Below are positions 22,318 to 31,285 of a stretch of DNA of 64,000 nucleotides, piece by piece. The notes beneath the pieces were generated by a model that saw only the letters and a list, made by a program, of their open reading frames with translations, ran no database searches and was not told where the DNA came from. This stretch comes from Nannochloropsis salina CCMP1776 (Eukaryota; Sar; Eustigmatophyceae; Eustigmatales; Monodopsidaceae), in contig SDOX01000005.1 of NCBI GenBank assembly GCA_004565275.1, positions 170,051-234,050 on the forward strand. Direction: 5' to 3'. A program made the position numbers and the translations under genes. Every line of letters begins with the position of its first letter. Positions within the stretch are counted from its first letter, which is position 1.

Positions 22318-24378
22318 TCACACTTCAATCATATCCCCAGGCGAGGACACGACACCCACCAAACCCAGCGACGATGAGGACGGTACCGCCCCCGACCCCC
22401 CTTCCTGCCTCCCTCCCTGCGATTCTGCCAACGCGGGCCCGTCGCCCGTCGCGGGCACCGCTTCTCCATCTCCCACAAGCGCCACATGGACAGCGGGTGC
22501 GGTCGCAGCCGCTTCCTCGATCAAGGGGGGCAAGGGCGCCGTCCCTCCCTCCGGTCCCGACTCCCCATCTTCCTCCTCCTTCTCCTTCTTTCCCCCTTTC
22601 TCCTTTTGTGGCTCTCCTTCTCCCGTCCCTCCTCTCTCCTCCCCTTCCTTCTCGTCCTCCTCCGCCTCTTCCTCCGCCGCAGCAATGATGCTCATCAGGG
22701 ACTTCGCTGCCTCGATCTCCGATTCTTGCGACAAGGCCCCCTTCCTCCCTCCCTTCCTGCCCCCCGCCTTCCCCCCTTTCCCTCCTCCCTCGCCAGTTCC
22801 TGACCCGGAGCCCGCCCCTTGCGACGACCTGGAGGCAGAGGTGGACAAGGCCATGCCGGCATTTCCTCCCCTCCTTCCTTGCATCCGTCCTTCCCCCCCC
22901 CCCTGCCCGTCCTCATCCTTCCCTCCCTCCGAGCCCGTCCCCGCACCTCCCCGACGCCGCTTGCTTCCCCGCTTCATCCGACCGCCCTCCTTCCCTTCCT
23001 CCTCCTCGCTGTCCTCCACCACGTCTTCCTCCTCCTCCATGTACACCGCCCCGAAATCCTCCTCCTCCGCCCCTCCCTCCATCAGGCCCCCCTCTTCATC
23101 ACTTTCGCTCTCCCTTCCCTTCCTTCCTCCCCCCCCTCCTCCTCTCCCACCCCACACCCTCACTCTCGGTTTAATTGCCCCTCCTCCTCCTCTCCCTCCT
23201 TCCCTCCTTCCCCCCTTCCCTCCTCCCCCCCGCCTCCCCCCCTCGAGCTCGCTGCCAGTCCGGGCGGCTGCGTCCCTCCCAGGAACGTTTTGGTCAAATG
23301 CCTCGTCCCATCCATGTAATAAGCCCCTTCATAACCCCGTTCCCTCAATTCGCGCAATTTCGCAAAGTACTTCTGAGCATGGGTTCGAATCTGCTCGTTG
23401 GTCCGCGTCCCGATGATCTCACTTAGTTTCTTCCAAGACTTCCCGTACTGCTCCCAGCACCGCAAGAAAAGCTCGTGTTCCTCGTCGGTCCAGTGTCCTT
23501 CTTTGCTGCCTGCAGGTCAAGGGGAGCGAGAAAAAAGTGGGGGGGAAATGGAAAAAAGGGGGGGAGAATTGGGGGCCAGGGGATAGGAGGGGGCGAAAAG
23601 GAGAGGCGCGACGAGAGGAGGAATGAAGAACATGGAATCAAGTCGGGCAGGAAAGAAAGCAGGCGGGCTACCCTACAACCAATCCATGTGCGCAACACAA
23701 AGCTAAAGCATCTGCGCACGCCACACGGTCCACGGCGCCGCTGCCGGCCTTGTCGAACCTACCTGCGCTCGGCCCATCGGGACCTCCTCCTCCGTTGCTC
23801 TCCTTCCCTCCTCCTTCAACCTCCGCCACCGCCCCCTTGTTGGCGGCGTTCTTCTTCTTTTCTTGTTTGCTTTGCCGCAAAAAGTATTTCTGGGCGTGGA
23901 TTCGCACTTGCTCCGCGCTTCGGGTTCGTACCACCTTTTCGCTGATGAGTTTCCAGGCCCCTTTCCCATGCTCACGCAGGCCCTCCAGAAACAATTCGTG
24001 CTCCGCCTCGGTCCAACGCCCTTGATTGCCCATTCCGCCGCTCAAAATGCTGCTCTTACGGGCCGGTGGGATGGGGTCAGGCGAGATGTTCGTCGAGGGG
24101 GGTAGCGGAGGAAGAGGCAGGATGAGGGGAGCCGGGGCGAGTTCCCCGGGCGCGACAAAGGGTGCGCTTTGTGGAGCGTGTTCCTCCTCGGGTACTGCTG
24201 GATGTTGTTGTTGCAGTGATGGATGCGTCGGCTGCAGTAACGGTTGCTGCAATGTTTTTTCTTCCTCCTTGGGGCCAGGCAGGGCCGGGACGGGATGCTC
24301 CGCCCGGAGAGGAAGCTGAGGAAGGGCAATCATATTCATGGGCTCTCCATGGACGGTGACAACGCCGTTATCCGCCAT
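22318..24378 (-). CDS. MYB-related protein with two SHAQKYF repeats
   Basis: Exon 1 is 24378-23763, exon 2 is 23509-23164 and exon 3 is 22828-22318; phases agree and the product is 490 residues. Repeat 1 (exon 1): GRWTEAEHELFLEGLREHG, ending VRIHAQKYF. Repeat 2 (exon 2): GHWTDEEHELFLRCWEQYG, ending IRTHAQKYF. Both belong to the SHAQKYF class of MYB/SANT DNA-binding domains, which in plants usually occurs once per protein and binds GATA/I-box-like sites. The N-terminus is Pro/Gln-rich. The last exon is rich in Glu, Gly and Lys, with a helix-like IEAAKSLMSIIAAAEEEAEE. Exon 3 is inferred: exon 2 would hit a stop at 23160, but a GTGAGG donor at 23163 and an acceptor with a good pyrimidine tract at 22829 join two frames cleanly. 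The 22829-23163 interval is itself open in exon 3's frame, so a frameshift reading is the alternative. Confidence 0.8.
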
Positions 24379-25252
24379 GGAAAACAATCGCGCGGCGTAA
24401 AAACAAAATTGTCTACGAAGTGTTCACGAGAATTTGCACGAATGGCTCTTGCAAGGTGAAGGGTGACAAGAAGCAGGTGCCCGGTCTGTCGAAAACGAGC
24501 CTTCTCTTTTTCTCTCCCAACCTTGACCGCAAAAATGCACGTTATAAATGTGGCTTAACCAAGCCCACCGAACCAGCAAAATACTGCCTGAAGTATGGGG
24601 AAGCTTGTCTATTGAGGGATCGAAGGGAACGAGGGCGTGGTTAGAGGGTACAGCGCGTTGAGTGTGAGGTGTTTGCTCAGACTCCGATCTGCTGAAGATT
24701 TTCCTTCCCACATGTACCACATCAATCGAAGTCACAAAACAAACCCAAAATCCCATTCCAGGCCGCCCACTTCTCCCCCTACCATAATTTAAACCCACAC
24801 ACGTAAAATTGGCACACAAAAATGGGCAGGCCCAGGCAAGGTAAGATAAAGCAGGGGCCTGATAATGCGACGCGAGTAGCTCGACTCTCAGCACCTTTGA
24901 AGATCTCGCCGGCGTGATCCTATGGTGACTGAGTGCCGACGGCCCATCCTGCCCATGATTTCTCTTTGGTAGGACGGCAAGCGTGTGGGACACGCGAACA
25001 CGCTTGGTTATGGTCGTGAACGATTGGTGAGCAGGAATTTGGTTGGTGGGTGAGGGGTTGGAGCATGTATGTTTAGGCTGTGTCCTCGTAGCTACTGTGG
25101 CAATGCGAGTGGCCAAAGCTTGCGTGCCTCTTTCTAAATGGTCATGTAGCAAGCAAGAAACATTTTGGGCGTCCACAAATTGTGTTGTCTTCATATGTGC
25201 AATTTAATTTCTTTATCTCCAACAATGCCTTTGGAAAAAATGGCCCTGAACA
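24379..25252. other. Intergenic between YigZ-like 3' end and MYB start
   Basis: Both flanking genes are on the - strand. A 256-codon open frame on the - strand (25194-24424) fills most of this gap. It has no recognisable motif and no G/C third-position bias, so I do not annotate it as a gene (see findings). The rest should hold the MYB promoter. Confidence 0.45.
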
Positions 25253-26689
25253 TCAGCATTCCTCTAAGCTGCCTGAACCCCTTGTCGCGTCCTGCAGCTG
25301 CTGTCGTAGATTGTCGATTAAAGCTGCGTCTACCTTTACGTCAACGATAACCTCCTCGGCCGTATAATCCTCTTTAATTTTCTCGGCGCGATTTATAGTC
25401 TACAATGCATGTTTACGTTTTTGTTACAACTGTAAGCGGACTAAAGCTTTTCAGCTGTGCACCGGGGGTCGATCGTACTAGGACGATGGGAAGCAAGAAG
25501 GGAGCAAGGTTTGGATATCTTACCCACCTGAAACACCGCTCCAGACATAGTCAAGGGTGCTCTTAGTCTCACAAGAACCTTGGGTATGTGTGTAAGAGTC
25601 TCTGCGTTCCTTATGCACGTGCGGGCGACCCCACCGTAAGCCCGGACAAGCCCGCCAGCACCAAGCTTGATGCCCCCAAAGTACCTTTTGCATCGGTATA
25701 GTTTTAGTTTCAGATATGCAGGCATGCATTCAGAAGGGCAACAAATATTTCGCTCGAGCACTGCTGACCTGGACCCCGAAACCCACCCCCGCACCCTCGA
25801 AACGCTCGTCTCTACAGACAAGTAACCGACCTTTTTCTTCCGAGCCCTGAAAAACCCCTCCTCCGTCGTTCCTTTCAGTCCCCACCCCTCCTCCTACCGT
25901 GTCACCACCACCATCACGTCAACCAGGTCCTCGCTCTCTATTGCCGAGAGAATGGGCCGCCCTGCTGTCCCTCCAGGTTCTCCATCGTCGGAGCTCCGCT
26001 CTTCCCCATGGCCCCTACCCATTGATCAGCGACACATGATACCAGAAGCACGACATGTGAAATAAATAAATAGTTGAACGAAATAAATAGTTGAACAGTA
26101 TTAAGACGGACCGGCAAGGAATTATATTTCCTTAGGTATCGCACAATGGTGCCTATTCAGTCTTTCACTCTATAACAAAGAAGTAGTTACGAGAAGATTC
26201 ATAACTCACCGCCAAGCCCAGCAATTGTGCGTGGCCTTCGAGTCGCCTACATCTCTCAAGAATGTTTGAGCTTCGGCAAAAGAAGAAGCAGGCGTTGCGC
26301 GGGACAGGAAACGCGATTTTTTTATTATCTGAGGACGGTAAAGAGATAGGCAGCAAGACATTGTCAACACAAAGTAAATTTTAGGTTCAAAAACTATCTT
26401 TTCACTGTTGAAGCGTACAAACCTCTTCATACTCCGCTGGTCCGGCCAAAGTCTTGAATGACGCGCTTTTGGTGGCCGCCATTGATGGTCCAAATACAGT
26501 AATGCTGCCTGTCCGCAAGGCAGTATGCGCAACCACCCGAGTGGCAGCAGTCGTACTAAATGCAGCACTTAATTTAATCGACTGCGGCCTTGAGAAGAAA
26601 GTGACAGCTCGCATACCGCGCAAAAGGAAAAGGACTGATGCCACGGGCCCCAGTACTGATGGAATGTATCCAGCACGTTTGTTGTGCAT
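25253..26689 (-). CDS. IMPACT/YigZ-family protein (UPF0029 N-terminal domain)
   Basis: Five exons: 26689-26423, 26328-26210, 26014-25898, 25684-25528, 25399-25253. Phases match at all junctions; 268 residues. Family hallmarks appear in order across exons: [65 protein letters not shown] and AYGGVARTC, the signature of the UPF0029/IMPACT fold. The end ([28 protein letters not shown]) matches the second domain of bacterial YigZ. In eukaryotes IMPACT/Yih1 inhibits the eIF2alpha kinase regulator GCN1; the YigZ-type layout here, without an RWD domain, argues for the bacterial-like branch. The first about 80 residues (start 26689, alternative ATG at 26614) are basic and Ser/Thr/Ala-rich, so organelle targeting is possible. 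Divergent from the SpoU gene. Confidence 0.9.
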
Positions 26690-26977
26690 GGTGCTGCGCT
26701 AAACAAAATGCCCCCTCACGAGATCACTCCTACAGCCTGATATTCATTGCGGCAGGGGAAGAAACCTGGAGAGCATTTGAGTTTTTGTGTAGCGTGAGTT
26801 TATACTGAGGATGCCGTAGTGAGATACCATCTTAGTAAGGGTGGGGAGGTTGACATCCAGTGGCGTACTGTAACCGACAATTTTCGACTGCAGCATGAAT
26901 TTACGTGTCGTATATATTGGTACAGGTATGAAAATCATGTCATCAGAATCCGGTTGATCAATAAACACGCTAGAAAA
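26690..26977. promoter_or_regulatory. Compact divergent promoter, YigZ-like / SpoU methyltransferase
   Basis: Only 288 bp separate the two divergent ATGs, so both promoters must share this stretch. An AT-rich TATATATTGG lies at about 26911, some 65 bp before the + strand start. No known operator is recognised. Confidence 0.5.
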
Positions 26978-27793
26978 ATGGAAGGTGCGGTCAATGACGA
27001 CAGTCTATCGACAGAAGGAGGTCACCTCCTCACGAAGCCCTCTTCAATCCTGTCGATAAAGTGTATGGCGCATAAACCGCGCCTTCTCCTCCTTTTACAC
27101 CATATATCAAAACGGCAAAATGTTCGTACTCTGCTCACTTCGGCTGCAGCCTTTGGTGCGGAAGTACTGGTGGTTGGTCAGCCCAGCTTTAATGAAACCT
27201 CGCACGTCCCTCGACGACTCGCGGAAGCTTTGACACAGGGTGAAAACGCGTCAATTTGCCAGCCTCAACCACTGTATCGGCGCTTCAATGGTACACTAGA
27301 AGAATGCCGTGATCAACTACGTGAGCAAAATGTGCAAATTTGGGGAGTAGAGATCGGTGAGGCGGCGGTGAATGTTGAGGAGATACCATGGGCAACGTCG
27401 GCATCCAAGTGGGAGAAGGAGGGTCGAGGAGGCATTGCCCTCTTGTTGGGAAACGAAGGTACAGGGATGTCTGCACGGCAAGCTCGGGTGTGCGATGGCT
27501 TTGTTTATATCAGCCAGTACGGGCAGGTGCGTGTTTTTTGGGGGTCGGACGGTGTCGACGGAGGGCTCGAAGAGTTCTATTGAGTGCACATTGCCCCTCT
27601 GACTACCGTTCTTCTCCTCCTTCTTCCATGGTACATCCAGGGGACCGCGTCACTGAACGTGGCTGTTGCAGGAAGCATCGTCATGCACCGGTTCAGCGAG
27701 TGGGCGGCCGACTCCTGCCAAGGCGGTGCCGAAGAGGAAAGACATGTGAATGACGAATTTTCAGCGAGCTCCGTATCGAGTCCAGGCATGTGA
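26978..27793 (+). CDS. SpoU/TrmH-family RNA 2'-O-methyltransferase
   Basis: Exons 26978-27526 and 27641-27793, 233 residues. SPOUT (trefoil-knot) methyltransferases of this family 2'-O-methylate ribose in tRNA or rRNA. Motif 1 region: LLLLHHISKRQNVRTLLTSA, then AAFGAEVLVVG. Motif 2: GGIALLLGNEGTGMSARQ, then CDGFVYISQYG. Motif 3, reached after the splice: QGTASLNVAVAGSIVMHRFS. The intron falls exactly between YISQYGQ and GTASLN. I chose the ATG at 26978; an in-frame extension to 26819 exists without an upstream ATG and contains nothing family-like. The usual Gly of motif 1 (NxGxxxR) is replaced by Arg. A short acidic tail of about 30 residues follows the knot. Its substrate cannot be read from the sequence. 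Confidence 0.9.
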
Positions 27794-28022
27794 CTCGTTA
27801 CATAAAACGCACGCATTTCGGACAAACGCTCACGCATAAATGGCCATTTGTTTGTACATTGTTGACTTTCTCCCACCAAGTCTCCGCCCCATCCCCCGTG
27901 CCAGTGCCATCTCTCCCTTCCCTCCTTCCCATCCCACCACAAGCCTCGCCAGACTCTCAACCGCCAAGGTATCCTCTATCCTCAACCCCGCACGCTCTCC
28001 TTCGCGCCTCTCCTTTGTCCGC

Positions 28023-29666
28023 CTAGTTCAAGCATTCTCCACCTTGAACAACCTCTTTTTCTGGTATTCTCACGTCCAAGACTTCCCCATCCATGATCAC
28101 CCTTGCCTCTATCACCTCCATGTCCTCTCCCATCGTCAACCCCAAGGCAACGTCATGCACTCCCTCCCTCCCTCCCTCCCTCCCTCCCTCCCTCCCTCCC
28201 TCCGGGGATGCGCCGACCGCCTCGGACCTGGAAGCTGTCCGCCGCTCGAACAAGCTGCTCACACGCCGCAACAATCCACCCCCACCCCTTGCCCTCCCTC
28301 CCTCCCTCCCCCCCTCCCTCCCTCCTTCCTCCCCTCCGCTCAATTGCACCACAACAGCCCCCTCGGAGGGCGGAAACCCCCTCCCTTCTTCCATGGAGGA
28401 CACGTTGCCCACTGCCCCATCCATGTCTTCCTCGTCGGCTCCTTCTACGCCCGGACCTTCCTCTCCTCCCTCCGTCTCCGAATCCGCACGCACGATCCCT
28501 GGCAACGTCCCCTGATCCGTCCCTCCCCTCCCTCGTCCCAATTCCAACCCTCCTTTCCCTCCCTGGTGACGAGAATGCGACCGTCTCCGTCCGTGTTTTC
28601 CGTGGTGGTGGTGGCCGTTCGTCTGCCACTGCCCTCCCTCCCGCCCTCCCTCGGCCCCTGCTTCCCCCCCATCCTTCCTCCCCCTCCGGGCCCCTTCCAC
28701 CCACCCGCCCACCGCCAAGCGTTGCTGCACTGCCTTTTGCCGCCGGAGAAATTCGGTGATTTTCGCCGCCTCCCCCATGTCCAGCAACACCAACCGATGC
28801 GTCAGCAAGAGCGAGATCAACAACACGACTTGCCCCGCCATGGAGGTGGAGGGGTACAGGGCGGTGGAGGCAGGGAACTGCCCAGCCGACTGCAGGAGGC
28901 TCCCCAGCAAGAGCCAGTTCCACCCGCAGGACCGGGGGATGAGGAGGGTGGAGTGCCGTCCGTACCGTTTGATGGTGGCGGCAATGACGAGCGTGACCAA
29001 GGAGAACACCAAGGACGGGACGATGGAGACGTAGTAATGCGCCACGTCGCCCCGGCCCAGGCCAAGGTACCCGGACATACCGGCATTGTCCGAGGCGTCG
29101 GGGAAAAACACCGAGAAATTCACAATGAGGCCCATGAAGAAAAGCGCGAGGGCGATGAGCCGGACCAAGTTGCGGAGGAACCAGGAGCAGGGGGCCGTGT
29201 CCACGCGTTTCCCTTCGTCGAAATTGATGCCCAGGTACTTGACGGACCGGTGCTTGTGAACCGCGTAGCCCGTCTCGAAGGAGGCGACCAAGAAGAGGGG
29301 AGGGATCACGGCTGGGAGGGAGGGAGGGAGGTAGGGAGGAAAGGAGGGAGGGAGGGTAAGTATCCCAATGAGGCCGGGGCATGAAGGGGAAGGGGGGGGA
29401 CCAGAGGGCAGCTGTCCAGTCGCTGACGTACCGTTCATGATCCAGCCAAAGCGCTGGGCGCTTAATGTGCAGAAAGGGGTGTTGGGTACCACCAGGAGCA
29501 GGTTTTCATAGGCCAGGGCGAAGCAAAGCGTGGGCGTCATGAAGATAAGCCGGTGCTGGATCTGGTAACCAAAGTACACGGCGGGAAAGAGGCAGACGAA
29601 GGCAACGCTGGCACAGGCTGTGTGCACTGCGAAGGACCAGGTGGAGAGGGGGTAGCAAAAGTCCAT
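28023..29666 (-). CDS. Multi-pass membrane protein, about 7 TM segments (unknown)
   Basis: Exons 29666-29432 and 29311-28023, joined in phase (G|CC), 507 residues. I do not recognise the family. Hydrophobic segments in order: FAVHTACASVAFVCLFPAVY; FMTPTLCFALAYENLLLVV; FGWIMNAVIPPLFLVASF; LVRLIALALFFMGLIVNFSV; YYVSIVPSLVFSLVTLVIAA; WLLLGSLLQSAGQFPAST; QVVLLISLLLTHRLVLLDMG. Seven segments with an extracellular N-terminus and a long C-terminal tail would be receptor-like topology, but no GPCR signature is seen. The tail (about residues 300-507) is disordered: His-rich (NGHHHHGK), then GREGG repeats encoded by the GGGA microsatellite, and a final acidic conserved-looking block (GEDMEVIEARVIMDGEVLDV). 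The ATG at 29666 follows a possible acceptor (CGCAG), so an upstream exon may exist. Confidence 0.75.
   Translation of the reverse strand: MDFCYPLSTWSFAVHTACASVAFVCLFPAVYFGYQIQHRLIFMTPTLCFALAYENLLLVVPNTPFCTLSAQRFGWIMNGTSATGQLPSGPPPSPSCPGLIGILTLPPSFPPYLPPSLPAVIPPLFLVASFETGYAVHKHRSVKYLGINFDEGKRVDTAPCSWFLRNLVRLIALALFFMGLIVNFSVFFPDASDNAGMSGYLGLGRGDVAHYYVSIVPSLVFSLVTLVIAATIKRYGRHSTLLIPRSCGWNWLLLGSLLQSAGQFPASTALYPSTSMAGQVVLLISLLLTHRLVLLDMGEAAKITEFLRRQKAVQQRLAVGGWVEGARRGRKDGGEAGAEGGREGGQWQTNGHHHHGKHGRRRSHSRHQGGKGGLELGRGRGGTDQGTLPGIVRADSETEGGEEGPGVEGADEEDMDGAVGNVSSMEEGRGFPPSEGAVVVQLSGGEEGGREGGREGGRARGGGGLLRRVSSLFERRTASRSEAVGASPEGGREGGREGGREGVHDVALGLTMGEDMEVIEARVIMDGEVLDVRIPEKEVVQGGECLN
28161..28203. 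repeat. (GGGA)n microsatellite inside coding sequence
   Basis: A pure CTCC run on the + strand, read on the - strand as [14 protein letters not shown] in the tail of the membrane protein. This is the same tetranucleotide as the intergenic and intronic tracts. A second, shorter tract lies at about 28300-28325 in the same tail, and another in the gene's intron (29312-29355). Confidence 0.9.
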
Positions 29667-31285
29667 GCTGACTGCGGGCGCTAATTTCGGGGGGGGGGGA
29701 ACCGGGAAAGACGGGGGAGGAATTGTGAGCGAGGGAGAAAGCAGGCGTCAACACCAGCCCTCCCTGTCGATTCCTTGCAGCACCGTAAGTTACAAGGCTG
29801 GTCAGCAGGAGATGCAATTACGTACATGTTAAGGGCGACTTTTTGGGCGGCTAGGGCGGGAGCGCAGGAATGTCGGGTCGATCAAAGGGTTACTGATCAA
29901 GAGCATGGAGGGGCCGTCGCCGCGCCGTTTTCAGGTGCTTTTCCTTCATTCAAGAGGGCTGCTTTCTCTTTCTGTGTGGTGAAGGTGTACAATACTGTGC
30001 AGGTCAATACTCTGATGCCCCCCCAAAAAATGTCCGAGTCTGCAAGTCTACATAAGATGCAACCATGTGTGAGACGTGGCCCGGCCATCATCCCAAGTCG
30101 ACGTCAGGTGCCGCTTCGTCACGCTGACACCTGACCGGACCTTGTGACGCAGCCACTGCGACATCAACGTTTGCACACGACGCCAAAGAAAAAGAAGCCG
30201 GCGGGTCATCATGTCGCATGGTCTGGTATGCGCTCCTGAAAACTTAGGACGAGACGGGGGAGGTGCCAGCACGTGGACGCCCAGATAACGACAGGACAAT
30301 TCTCCTTGGACACCTTGGTACCTTCGTTGCAATATCATCATGAGAATCCAGTGGCAAGGGCCTTAAACTATACCTACTAAAAATGCGGCCCTTTGGAGAC
30401 GGTTCACTCGCCGTCAGCGCATGCGATGAGTGCGTCCCACGATGATGAAAGTAATCAGAGCCCTCGCATTCCTTTTTCATCAACACGGAATCCGGTCACC
30501 TTTTTTGTCATTTCCGAGTCGCTCTTATTTGCGCAGGTGCCTTTGACATGCCCCCGCATTCCAGACCAGGGGGAAGGCCACATCCTCTGGTTGAAAGGGG
30601 CAGAGGAAAGCGGCATCTTCCCGTGTTCGTCGAAGGGTCCTTTTCCATCATATGCCCGATGACGCCGTCGGCACGTGGCTCTAGGCAGTAACTTTGGCAA
30701 GCAGGAATTACATGTAGACTCAAGATTATGAACGCAATAAGTATGAGCTGCCTGTACTCACGGTATTCGGTTTTTAAAGCTCGCGAGGGGGGGTATTTCT
30801 TTCCACGTGCTACATCCCACGCTCCAACCTCCTCGCCATTTGCCTACTAGTTTAGTAAAAGCACTTTGACAACTGTTGGCATTTGTGACATTTTAATGAG
30901 TGAAATTCTTTATTAAAAGACATTGGGTAAAAATCAATTAGTTTTGATATGAGAGGTCTTATAGAGATATTCCTTTAGATGCAGGTTTGGATGGAGGATG
31001 CACGCGGATGTTTCTCAAGAGCAGTTTGATGAGTGGCTTCAATTTGATTTCAACTCCCGGTTGTGCAACATAAGCAACAAATGTGAACGACCAATGTTTG
31101 GCAAGAATGTGCGCAGGTGGAGTGCAAAGCTAGATTGAATTGGGGCGATGTTTTGGGGGTATTTCTCTACAGTACTGACTTGTATGTCGCTCCTGGAACA
31201 ACTGAAGAAAGACGTATACCGCCCTCCTGCAATCTAACAAATGTGTTCCTTTCACACCGAGTTACGTGTGCTTTCATAAAAGCCA
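29667..31285. other. Intergenic between membrane protein 5' end and THP3-like 3' end
   Basis: These are 1.6 kb between two - strand genes, AT-rich from about 30700. Small open frames (30048-30341, 30455-30700 on -) have no recognisable motifs. It should hold the promoter of the membrane protein gene and the THP3-like 3' UTR. Confidence 0.5.

Noticed and set aside
22829-23163. Treating 23163-22318 as a separate acidic protein gene
   Set aside because: The frame has no ATG at its start, directly follows the MYB exon, and a phase-correct intron joins its distal part to the MYB gene.
27840-29384. A 514-codon + strand open frame opposite the membrane protein gene
   Set aside because: It is the Pro/Ser/Leu-rich shadow of the real - strand gene; its product is mostly CCT/TCC-encoded and has no domain, while the - strand shows seven membrane helices and a clean splice.
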